Assembly (NCBI GenBank): GCA_914767715.1
Contig: OU612068.1
Span: forward strand, 19,778,001 to 19,842,000
From: Membranipora membranacea
Taxonomy: Eukaryota; Bryozoa; Gymnolaemata; Cheilostomatida; Membraniporidae
Length of the DNA: 64,000 nucleotides
Direction of reading: 5' to 3'
The notes below the pieces were generated by a model. The model did not search any database. It had not been told where the DNA came from and worked only from the letters and a program-made list of their open reading frames with translations. Positions 25,130 through 35,945 of this stretch are shown here, piece after piece. The translations under genes and the position numbers were made by a program. How positions within the stretch are numbered: position 1 is the first letter of the stretch; each line of letters starts with the position of its first letter.

Positions 25130-26389
25130 GTTCAAATTGGTTCTATTTGGTCTTAGTGATAATTTCAATCATCCATGAGTATTTCATCTTAATGTGACAT
25201 TGTTTATGTTATTTTATTTGTTAATTGTTATTTGTTATTTGCTTATGTTATGTGCTATTTTTAGGCAGATAAGGAAAGTCTCAAGAATGATCAGGGCTCT
25301 GACAGAGCTCCAGAGACTGGCCTATCAGACCCAGGAAGATCGGACCTGCAGAGATGCCTTACGGTTCAACCTCAATGATCTAGTGTTTTCGGTGCTCTAT
25401 ACAGAACTATTTGCCTCCCCCAAAAACAAAAGCCTAAGAGCCATGTTTGGAGCACCCTATCATTCTATTGTGTGTCACATGCCACAACTATATCGGATCA
25501 TGTAGCTACGTTGTGACAGAAACCTCTGAGAGGATTTTTCATGAGCTAAAGTGAGTAGAGTGCATCTCGGTTCCTTCATGGTAAAGAGTATCATCATCAA
25601 AATCGTGATAAAATTTAAATTTCAATTCCAAAACCTCAATCCTCATGGAAATAATATTTAATCTTCACCACTATCATGACACAATAAAATGCTTTGCAAA
25701 GAAAGCAAGTCAAAGAAATCTGAGAATAATATGATATTGAGCGTCAACGTGTAACCTGTTTCACCTCGAGTTAAGCAGTTATAAAAGGCTGCTTTGTTAA
25801 TTCTGCTAATTTTTGTATTTTTGAAGGCAAATGTCAGACACAAGTAACAAACACGCTCCGAATGTAACTGAAAATATTATAGTGAGGACTCACTTTATCA
25901 CTGAACACAGTTTATCAAGAGCCAGCAAAGAATTCTTAAAACAGAACACACGAATCGAGAGGTCAGCTGTGTCACTGTCAGCGGATCACCTGACACCATC
26001 TGGCAGGACGATTTTAACACGAGAAATGATGAGCAAGAATCGGGTAAGTTGTCTGACACAATAAACTAATAACAATCTCTGATTCACTCGCTCACTCACT
26101 CGCATTGAGACAGTCTCTTGTTTGCCAGATAAGAAAATTAAAGAGTGAAGGAAATTTTATATTATTTATTTCCCAGACTGCAACGCTAGCTACGCTGAGA
26201 CATATTGCTGATTTTATTCTACCTGGACCTGGTCACTGGTATGACGTGGAAAAGGACGGGACATTGATTTTCTTTGATGGGCCTGAGGATGACGTGTCCA
26301 TCAACGAATCTCAGCTGTATCATTTCAGGTTTGTCAGACATAAACTAGTATATTGTTCAATTTTTATAATGAAACCAATCACCATAGCC

Positions 26390-26509
26390 TAGAACAAATT
26401 TAATCCAATTGCCTGCATTCCTGTTGCTCCCTTCCACTGGTCACTCCGCGGCGTGACCAGTGGTTTGGGAACGACTCGGAATGCAGAAAAATGTACTCAA
26501 CTTGGTCTA
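26390..26509. mobile_element. 120-bp hairpin MITE, copy 2 (intron)
   Basis: Inverted relative to copy 1: it starts TAGAACAAATTTAATCC, has the same CCACTGGTCAC/GTGACCAGTGG core, and ends with the complement of TAGACCAAGTTGAG. It is flanked by ACCATAGCC and ACCACAGCC, a 9-bp target duplication with one mismatch. It sits in the intron between exons 26177-26328 and 26586-26698. Confidence 0.8.
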
Positions 26510-28627
26510 ACCACAGCCTCACAATAACACTACTGCTCATATCACAGTAATTTAGGTCATCTAGCATATTCCTTTTCTCTTGAAGGGACACAACTGTAAG
26601 AAAACTGGAATCAGCTATCAAGGAAGCCTGGCGAAAATGTTTGGATAGCACACAAAGACTAAACATAGACCTCATAACAGATTTAACACCAGCAACTGGT
26701 AGGTATATGGATTTTTGATATGGTAATGATAATGTTTGAGTATGGCAGTATGCATACCTTCATATGATGTCATCCTAATCCCTCTATATAGAATAGTTTG
26801 GCCTGGTTGAGTAGTTTTCCAATAATTGTCTATTTTGGCCTGTTTTTCGCTCCACAGGTGTAGCTGAAGCTGTAGCTGCAACAGTGTTGACTCCTGAAGT
26901 TCTAGATAAAACTGTCCAGGCACCTGAAGTTGAAGCTGAAGCTTTGTCTGCAGAAGACTCATCTGAGTGCACCTTGTCGCCATCACCATACAAGAATACT
27001 AGCATCACCGAGTCAGAGTCAGTGGTTGAAGTCACCCCCAAACCTGGTAATAATAGAGAATTGATTTTAGAAAATCATAGAATTAATCATTAGCAATTGT
27101 GGCCATGATATGATTGTTATACTTATGGAAAACAGGTCAAAGACTACGGCGTTGTTTTCAGCTATTCATACTTTTTGATGAGGCCCCAACTGCTCTCTGC
27201 CCTCACCCCTTCAATGCAGTGCAAAGTCATAGTCAGAAACATAATGAACTCATTACAATCATCACTACAATATAATAGGTTATTTATATACTCTTATTTA
27301 GCTTGCAATTATGACTATATTAGTGGTGGTTTGAGAAAAAATGTGATGATGTGATCTCATCACAAATTATGTTTTTCAGGAGCAGTAGAAAAGTCTTCTA
27401 CTACACAGAGGATGGTATCGACCGCAGTGGAACCTCAACCGTCTACAAGTGTTACCACAGGTAAGCATTCTGACTCAGAAACAGTCGAGCCAACAAACTT
27501 TGAAACTAAACGCCAATCCAAACAGCCAAATAGACAGTGAGGTTTTTTTGACTGGCCTAATGTATACTGTAAAAAACCTTTACAGATTGAGTTAATTCTA
27601 GTCTAGAAAGTCAATGATCCGTTTTTGTCTCTGGACGGAATAAGAGGTTGTTATACCGAAACTTATTCTAATTTACTGCAAGTACTATGTAATGATTGCA
27701 TTGGTGACTATCATTGACATGACCAGCATTTTTGTAGATTGTGCAATAGTTACAACTGCTGGAGCGAGCATAAAACCACAGTTTATACCTATCCATGGAA
27801 AAGATCGGTACAACACATGTAAGTACAACCAAAGGTTAAAACTACATATTTATAAAATTTGATGAAGCAACTCGGGACAAAGTTCTTTCAAAACAATTTG
27901 GATAATCATTTTGATGGATACATCACTTCTATGAGGTTTGGTGTAACCCAAGGGGGGGGGAAATTATCAACAATTAAATCACATCAAGGCTGAGCATTTT
28001 CCGGTCCTGCAGCTACAGCTCTAAAGCATGTGCTTCTCAAATGCAGGTCAACCTAGCTAATATTTCTGCCTATCAATAATCGGCAATGCAACTTTCTATA
28101 ATTTTCAGTGAGTCCTGTCAGTGATAAAATTTGTGTCTATCTTCCAAGATGGATGTTGTACATCATTGAAATGATAATATCACACCCTATGAGACTTCAA
28201 TATCAGGACTCAATTGTGCCCTGAGCAAACACAATGTTCTCACCAATCATAACATTTTCACAGTAAGTTACCTGTCATAAGATGTTCGCTGTAATTTTCT
28301 TCTCTATTACAGATAATGAAGCCTGAAGCCTCGGCCACAGTAGGCCACAAAGTGGAGCATCTTAACAGATATCTTGTGTGCAGATCACAATACAAAGACC
28401 AGCCATCAAACAACCTCCTAAAGAAAAAATATATCACTCTACACCAGGAAATTTCACCTAAATTCCATGGAATTCATCAACTTTTGTTGACTAAGGTGGA
28501 AAGTATGGAAAAGGATTACTTTCAAAGACATAAGAAGCTATCACGAGTGCCTATAGACAAAAAAATAACACAACAACTGAATGCTGTCAGCCATTTCCTG
28601 AAGCTTTTAAATTTTCCAAAAGCTTGA

Positions 28628-29908
28628 TGCAGTGTTATTTTTTTGCTTTGACAGCTTGTCTTTTGAGGTGTTCCTTTTATTTTGCATACCATGATCATAA
28701 CCTATTGTCTGAGATTGTATTATTATTATTCACACAATGGTCTCATTCCCAGCAGTTGAGCCCAAATGTTGTCCAAAAGGTAAAACAGTTTTTTGTCAAA
28801 GATACTCACATGGTGTGGTAGGTGGATACGTTTTTAACCAGAGTAAAATTGCGCTTTTCTTGGGTCTTTCTATATGTTAGTAAATGCTAGGCCTTCCAAT
28901 TGCTTCCTCAATCACTAGCAGATTCTTTGTCATGGAAACCTGTGGAACACAAATTCATATATAGCATTCATAACATTCATATATTAGGCCTAGGCCAACA
29001 ACCATCTGACATTTACATCTAAACAATATTTTAGTAGCCTACTCGGTTAGGTATCACAGATTCTTTTCTATTTATAAACTTGTACCAATAAACATTGACA
29101 CATCAATCTGCCTATCCATATGATATTTCCCCTATTATTGTACTGGCAAAATGTGGCAATGATTCAAGAAGCATAACTGAAACCAATGAACTGTTTAGTT
29201 CAATGCTGAAAGTGACAAAATCACTCTGTGCTGCTCTGTCCTGTTATCATGCACACTTGGTGCTTGTAGTGTAATTAATCACATTCAATTCTTCTTGAAC
29301 ACATCTATCATCATGAATGGAATAAAACAAACTTCATATCATTATCCTAAATTAACTAAAAGACTCATGATCTAAGGTGTAGGACTCACCAGTGACCATC
29401 ATCTTTTCGAAGCTGGTAATCCTTAACTACTCTTCCAGTGAACAGGATAAATCACCAATTATGTAGTCACAGGATAAGACATCGGATTTTAATCAACCTT
29501 TTAATCAAGGACAGGTTTCTCCTTGGGAGGACTGTAGTGTAGTGTATTTGCTAAGATGAGTGATTATACTTATTTTGTTATTTACTGTCCACAAGTTATG
29601 TAGAATCCCTGGGCCTATTCCTTTGCTTATCTGTCTTCAGTACAGAAACTCAATGGCAGTGAGTGAGCATGAGCAATGGCACTGCAGTTAGTAATGGAAC
29701 AGTTTTGTCACTCATTTCTTGGGCTCTAAATTCCTATAAGATCCGGATTCAGGTAAAGCTTCAAGGCATTTGGTGACATAGTCTCAGTTACTTTTCTGTG
29801 CATGAAATACTCCAACTGGTGATGTAAATCTAAAAGAATGGCAAATCATCATAGGTTATAACCTCCAGATTTATAGGAAGCTCTTTAAAATTAATATGAA
29901 TATTCTAG
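28628..29908. other. Spacer between the two plus-strand genes
   Basis: No exon with borders and phase could be joined to either neighbour. The DDE-type gene at 29909 begins mid-protein with a phase-2 acceptor, so its N-terminal exon, normally a helix-turn-helix region, should lie here or be missing. I could not find it. Confidence 0.4.
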
Positions 29909-31996
29909 ATATGAAAAGCCTGCGGACGATGGAATGGAAGACAATAGGAACAGACCTGAGATAGTCCAATGGAGCTTCCGATATATACGTAGAATTAAAA
30001 AAGCAAGAGAAAACAATGAAAACATAGTAAGGGCCTTAAATCCAATTGAATAACTACATCATCTTATCACGTCAGGGTTGCATTGATACTTTACATTGAA
30101 GCTAACCTCTGTTTGACAAGCAGGATTGTGGCTGTCAATCATACTATTTATTATATAATACAGATTCAGTATAGTGTTTGCAGTGTAATATAGTACATAC
30201 TATGTCTCATTTTCAGCTTTACCTAGACGAATCATTTATCAATGCTAACCATAAGCAGCAAGTGCAGTGGATCTCTCCGGAAGGGAGATAAAGAAAGACT
30301 AAAAGTGGGAAGGGCGGTAGATGGATACTGTTGGGTACGTTATTTATAAGTAATTGCTAGCTAACATTCACTCGCTATAACTTCTTTCATGAACTTGTGT
30401 GATTGAATTCACAGCTTATTTACATCTAGTCACCCTAAAACTAAACATCTCTATCAGAAAACTTAGTTCAGTAATTATCTAGCCTTGTTTTGTGAACAGA
30501 CAATTCCACAATTTAATCTCATTTTATAGAGGCAGGTGGGAAAGATGGCTGGTGTGGTAACAGCTTGGTTTTTAAAGCGGGCAGGGATGACTCGGATTAC
30601 CACACAGAAATGAACAGTACTGTCTTCGAAGAATGGGTAAGAAAGTTAACCTACATGTAAAAGAATGTTAATGCTACAAGACTTGCATTCCTCGCAGCAA
30701 CTTTCTGACCAAGAAATACAGTTGTCTACAACAATGTGATGAGTTACATTAATATAATTCTATCAACGGTTAAAATGACATAGTGGTCTCCCTTAAATAA
30801 CTGATAAATAAAAGGAGAATTTTATATCAGGGCTAATCCTTAAATATTACTTACTCTTTTTCAGTTTGAGAACTTCCTCAGAAGTTAAGACGAGCCGTCG
30901 GTAATTGTAATGGACAACGCCTCCTACCATTCAAGAGCAGTAAACCGCCTTCCAACGATGGCAACAACCAAACCTGCAATAAAAGAGTTTATGAGCAATC
31001 GGGGATTCAGTTTTGCAGCCTCTGACACTAAGGATCAGCTCTTGGCAAAGCTGAAACATAAAGCTAAAGTGAGTCCAACCATGGATTATTGAAACCAATG
31101 ATATTGATAGAGAAAAGTAAGCAATTTTGAATGTAATATTTGAAGTTTAAGCTTGTTTGGGGATCTGAGCTAGAACTTGATTTTTACTAGCTGGCTGAGG
31201 TGAGAGTAAAGTAAAGAGTGTGAGTAAATGTTAGCTTGATTTAAAGTTAGCTATCTTTCCTCCTGCGAATACTTTACTCCTATAGGGTATGATAATAATA
31301 TACAATTGCAATATCTCTCAATATAGGAAGTGGACACATATAAAGTAGTCGACAGAATGGCAGAACAACATGGTCACGAAGTTCTTCGACTGCCACCCTA
31401 CCACTCGGGGCGTCTGAACCCAATCGAACAGATGTGGGGTCTAGTTAAGAACTACATTGCCAGACATAACACCTTTCAAAGGATGAGTGATGTAAGTGTG
31501 TCAATTACTATATCTTGAATGTGATTGCTAACCATTAAAATCAAAGCCTAGAGCTTAAAAGTAGGGGGCTTCTTCAAGCGAAATCTACATCTTTGCTACA
31601 GTAGCACATTGTTGCAGGAAATCGTATCATTACTATACAAATCTTGTGATTCATGATTGAGCAAACGCATATGCTTTATTTTAGGTTCACAAGCTATACT
31701 ATGAAGGCCGCAGTCTTTACAACACTGCATGGGGTAAGGTTGAGCTGCAAATCATGAGGAGAGAGACAGAGGTAATGGAAAAGTACAACCTCCACATCCC
31801 TCAGATAGAGCCTATCATAATACACTTGAACGGCGATGAAAGTAGTGATGATGAGGAAGATGAGGACTTACATTTCTTTCGACCTTCTCCTTCAGCTATA
31901 CCTCTGTCGCGTGTCTCCCCTCTTGTATCACCTAATGTTACTGTTAGCTCCATATTGGACATCACTGGTGTATCATCAATTGCAGCAGAGGAGTGA
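29909..31996 (+). pseudogene. Multi-exon DDE transposase-type gene with two in-frame stops
   Basis: Exons 29909-30026, 30217-30334, 30530-30636, 30865-31068, 31327-31491 and 31685-31996 join with matching phases (0,1,0,0,0). The product matches a Tc1/mariner-IS630-like DDE nuclease: NRPEIVQWSFRYIRRIKK, then LYLDESFINANH (first Asp, codon 30226), VIVMDNASYHS (second Asp, codon 30913), and LPPYHSGRLNPIEQMWG (Glu, codon 31426). The C-terminus is acidic (GDESSDDEEDEDL). In-frame TAA codons at 30289 and 30886 would truncate the protein although all splice sites and all three catalytic residues remain. The second stop disappears if two nearby A-run lengths are off by one. It is either a recently inactivated copy or one with sequence errors. 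The N-terminal DNA-binding exon was not found. Confidence 0.75.
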
Positions 31997-32877
31997 ATAA
32001 CCCTTCTTTTCTATTCCAGTCCTTGCTCCTTATCTGTTATTACTCTATTGTTAGTCAAGACTAGAGCCTACTGTCTGTGACCAGGGAGGCTGGGGGGCTG
32101 CTGTGACTGTCAGATCTATGTCTGTGTATTGACTGTTGTAATAAAAACAGAACTTCATTACACTGACAGAAAGCCCTTATTGTTGAGCTTACAACAAATT
32201 TATGATTTAGTTATTGCACTCACAGTCAGTCAGTGCCTAAGTAAAGAGTTGTAATTCACGACTGATTGCTATTTCAGCTTATGCACTCACCTTTATTCCG
32301 ATTTTCATTTGTCTCTGTATTTGAAGAGTGAATGCATCTTAGATAGAACTACCTCCTCCTTTGAATACAGAACAATCAGCTCCATACACTGAGCAATCAG
32401 CTCTAAAGTCTAGAGCCTGTTTTCACTAACCTAAGATATCTTCCACCTGTCAACAATCATGCATTTCAGCATGTTGGCACTGTTGGCTCATGTATTCATC
32501 CGATAAGAAAATACTTGCCCTATTCAGTATAAATGATGTATTATTTGGTATGGTGTTTAGAATTCACTAAATTTGTATCATAAACTTATTTTAATGAAGT
32601 ATTATAATATATAAATCCACGTTGACATACTTCAAAGCAGTTTTGGTTATTTTGACTAATTATATATTCATACGCAATGTTTGTAAGCAAAACTTGACAG
32701 AGAGTTGATAAATCTGAAAATCAATGTCACTAATCTGAAATCAATTTTTTGTATAGAATTATAGTGGTAGCAGCATCAAGAGAGCCTTAGACCAGGGTTT
32801 TTTTTCAGTAGACCTTTTCAGGGTAGTATATAAAATGACTTGTAAAATATTTCCACTGAATCATTGATAAAAACATG
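31997..32877. other. Non-coding spacer
   Basis: AT-rich, no supported exons. GTAATAAAAACAG near 32136-32148 could supply the polyadenylation signal of the upstream DDE-type gene. Confidence 0.45.
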
Positions 32878-33201
32878 CCTCCAAAAAGCTTGTGTAAGAG
32901 TGATTTTAAAGAAAAAAACCAGAGATCATGTTTCAACCCTTTTTAAGACTTTAAATATAATGCCTTTGAATATGCTATTCCAATACTGCTATTTAAAACT
33001 ATTTTTAAGAACATTTTCGAATGAGTTTATCAACGAGTAATAGTCCTCCAAAAAGCTTGTGTAAGAGTGATTTTAAAGAAAAAAACCAGAGATCATGTTT
33101 CAACCCTTTTTAAGACTTTAAATATAATGCCTTTGAATATGCTATTCCAATACTGCTATTTAAAACTATTTTTAAGAACATTTTCGAATGAGTTTATCAA
33201 C
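32878..33201. repeat. Tandem duplication of 157 bp
   Basis: Bases 32878-33034 and 33045-33201 are essentially identical, starting CCTCCAAAAAGCTTGTGTAA and ending GAGTTTATCAAC, with a 10-base spacer. The second copy continues into the LINE 3' end and the first copy is cut off. The near-identity implies a recent event or an assembly artefact. Confidence 0.9.
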
Positions 33202-33598
33202 TCTCTTAAATCAGAACATGATTATAACACAAGATTAAATAATTTACGAACAAAAAAGGCCAAAAACAAGCGAGGTGAGAGGACCCTGTTGTGCCATGGT
33301 GTCAACCTGTACAACAGGTACCTTATGGGAGTGGAGACATGTACTCAGTCTGGTTCCTTGGGTGGCCTGGCGGCGCGACTGTGGGAGGGGGTTTGATTGT
33401 GTGCAGGTTGCGGATGTTTAGCTCTGTCGCTCCGGCAGGCGAGTGTGGCGTCGAGAGTTCTAGTCGGGCAGTCTCTGCTCTAGCTTCGCGCTATCTGACT
33501 GTTCCACTGCTTTTTGACTTTTTATATACTTTCGATACCGTTTTACTCATTCTAGTTTTTATAGTAAGCAATAAACACACATAAAAAAAGATAAATAA
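33045..33598 (+). mobile_element. LINE 3' end, 5'-truncated
   Basis: The reading frame 33067-33396 encodes a stretch of the type IMPLNMLFQYCYLKL, then HDYNTRLNNLR, then RTLLCHGVNLYN. I recognise this as the region after the reverse transcriptase in many CR1/Jockey-like LINE ORF2 proteins (PLN.L..Y, YNTR, G..LWN). No reverse transcriptase domain remains upstream. An A-rich tail (AAAAAAAGATAAATAAATAA) closes it near 33598. It reads as a dead truncated insertion. Confidence 0.6.
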
Positions 33599-35676
33599 AT
33601 AATGGTATGTAGTGATATTGATAACGATGCTCCCTTGAAACCATGGCCTCCTTTGCAAATCTCAGTATAATTGACTTAGATTACCGTGCATGATCCCTTC
33701 TGCTTGTATTTTCTCTGAACTGAGGAATGAAGAGTGGTTATAGCATATTATTTATCTATCTTAATTGCTTATGTTTTATAATTTAATTACCTATATTTCA
33801 CAAGTTTTTATACCACATATTATTCATGTTCGTATTTGAAATACAATTATTTGTTATGTGGGTCATTATTTCAAGTTGTGACAGGAAGCGTTATGAACGG
33901 CGCGATTTCAATGAGAGATCCCCAGCTGATTTACGACGCCAGAGAAATATAATCGCAGCTCAAATAGGCAGCTTGGACAATAGATTTCAGTATTATGGTT
34001 TGACTTATGATAAATATAATATTATTATTATAGTGGTTTCACATGGTCTTTGTTTGCTTCATGCATTGATCGGTGGTTAATGAAGTCCATAATATTATTA
34101 TGTTGTTGAACATTTTCCGCAGTCAGTCACTTTTGGTAAAAAATATAACTGGAGTTGCCCTCTTAATGTAAAGGGAAAGGTAACTCTCCTCTCATGGCTG
34201 AACACTAAATCAGTAAAAAGTCATTTAAAATTGAAACTCCCATCATTTCCTTATTAAGGCTAGCTGTATTGATAATATGTTAGCAGCTCATTTGTAGGTG
34301 AAGTTCGTCTTGTTTCCGACAGATCAGTTTTCAAGTATGGTATCAAAGTGCTCATTGTTTTGCTACTGTAAAGTGGTTCTTCCAGTCTCCAACTTCAAAT
34401 GTTATAAGATGACTAATAGTTAGGAGTCATGGAAATAAGCGTTATCGATAGGAAATAATTACTATGATAACAATTTACATCTACATGTGTGGTCAGCTGA
34501 CAAATTGATATAAGATAGTTGCCCGGTCTCTAGAAAAAAATTGATCTGATGTAAAAAATAGCATCCGTAGGTTTCTACAGCAGCTGTGGGCAACCTGTGG
34601 CTACAAATTAAGGTAAGGATGGCTTGATGTAGGTTCATAATGTTGGTTAGATTTTTACCATGGCTGGCCATTCTGTTTCACACTATTTGCTAAGCTACAT
34701 AAGCGTTAGTTGTATATTAGGATGATTACAAAGCCATTATAAATAACAGTCTCACAAGGATTCCATACAAAATCGAACGATCAAAATCACTCAAAGAAAG
34801 ACTCAGAATACTCGCTGCTTGATGACACGCATTGATTTTTTGCACAATGGGTTTAAGAGACTGTTCTTGTGAAGATTCATAACAAGTTCTTATTGAGAAA
34901 CATAAGATATTGAGCATTGATCTGACCAATCTCAAAAGACGCATAGATTGGGTTATATTGATGCAAGCAGCCCTGAAGTTATGGAGGGGCGCCAAAGGGC
35001 AATAGCTCTCTCACATTTTAGAGATCTCAATTTTGAAAAACCCTGGAATGTTTTTGGCTGCCTCCTTAATTTAGGTCATGAAAAATGTGTCGGCCTGCAC
35101 AAAACGAGGCTTTGGTCAAAAAATGTTGCCAATCTATGCACTACAGACTAGTTCAGCAGCGAGAGTTAAGTTAAAGTATAGACTCTTAGGCATGATGATT
35201 GCTGATCGTACAAAAAGACGTTTTTTAGTAAGATGTGGGAAACTCAAATCAATGTAACAGGCCTACAACATATGAAGTATTTGGGTTTCAGCAATCCAAA
35301 TGTGAGTCAAAATGTTATCATTGGTTCTGATGTATCACATCATGAGTCATGCCCATAAGACAGGCACTCACTATAATATTAACAGAATCAATAAATTTCT
35401 GAAGGTAATGTAATCAATCAATTTAGTCAAACCATTCTCCCTACAAGTCAAATATTTTACCTTATTTAGCAATCTAGCAGGTTTGATGAAATGTGATCAG
35501 GTTTGATTGAAACCCATACATATAAAGAGCTTTGCAAGCATTGATAAAGTCAAGACAGGCTTTGTATCAACTATGCTTTGTCATTCTAGTAAATGCATAT
35601 AAGCCTTATCACTAAGGAATTCCTGGCTGCAATAGAAGGGAAATCCCAATCAATAATCTTGATCGTTGATCAAGTT

Positions 35677-35788
35677 CCTTATATGGAGTTTATTCCCTTA
35701 TATGGAAAAGCAAACAACTAGTGTACATCTGAAGGATATCCCAAACTTTTACTATTGAATGAATTTAAACAAATTCCCTACAAATAAA
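35677..35788 (+). promoter_or_regulatory. Cofilin A1 promoter: two CArG boxes and a TATA-like element
   Basis: CCTTATATGG occurs at 35677-35686 and again at 35696-35705, 19 bases apart. Both match the SRF consensus CC(A/T)6GG exactly. TACAAATAAA at 35779-35788 aligns with the TATA box of the B1 promoter. SRF control of cofilin and actin genes is established in vertebrates; SRF binding here is inferred. Confidence 0.7.
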
Positions 35789-35945
35789 AGAGTGAAATTC
35801 TTAAGCCACACAGAGAACCAGTGCAGCGCTAGGAGTAAGGATACATTCAGAAATCGTTTGCACACATCAGTATCAGTTGCAGCTATTATCGAGTCAACTT
35901 TAAAAACGGACACAAAAGACAAGACTTCACCTTCACACTATCAAC

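Larger units (their letters stand above)
17958..28627 (+). pseudogene. Large multi-exon gene of an uncharacterised animal family, with frame breaks
   Basis: Exons that join by phase: 17958-18124 (start MASPVIFRGYADIQ), 18819-19553, 19764-20150, 22145-22249, 22559-22631, 22936-23111, 23383-23582, 23743-about 23790, 24144-24179, 24362-24650, 25265-25550, 25827-26043, 26177-26328, 26586-26698, 26858-27046, 27380-27460, 27738-27818, and a last exon ending at 28627 whose junction is unresolved. Segments such as LNIWHDHSEIAGHSHYV, GDLPAREFETGNAGGGDYPC, KGVRRLPAVC and YELVHCDPLHDF match, from memory, predicted uncharacterised proteins of cnidarians, sponges and lancelets. The function is unknown. 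WHDH and GD.P..FE.G could be an acid-residue active site, so a transposon-derived enzyme is possible. Breaks: one-base shifts near 19010-19060, 20103 (TTT for TTTT) and 25492, and a TIR insertion in the exon at 23743. These mean either a young pseudogene or assembly indels. Confidence 0.6.

Noticed and set aside
30289-30888. Alternative genetic code or programmed read-through at the two TAA codons
   Set aside because: The cofilin, PAR-3 and MGNENSR genes use TAA/TGA/TAG normally, so decay or sequence error is simpler.
33826-34080. 84-codon open frame with an Arg-rich start
   Set aside because: The aligned stretch in block B (46.77-46.9 kb) is broken by frame changes and stops, so it is not conserved as coding.
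34948-35151. 67-codon open frame upstream of cofilin A1
   Set aside because: The block B counterpart near 47.4-47.5 kb does not keep the frame.
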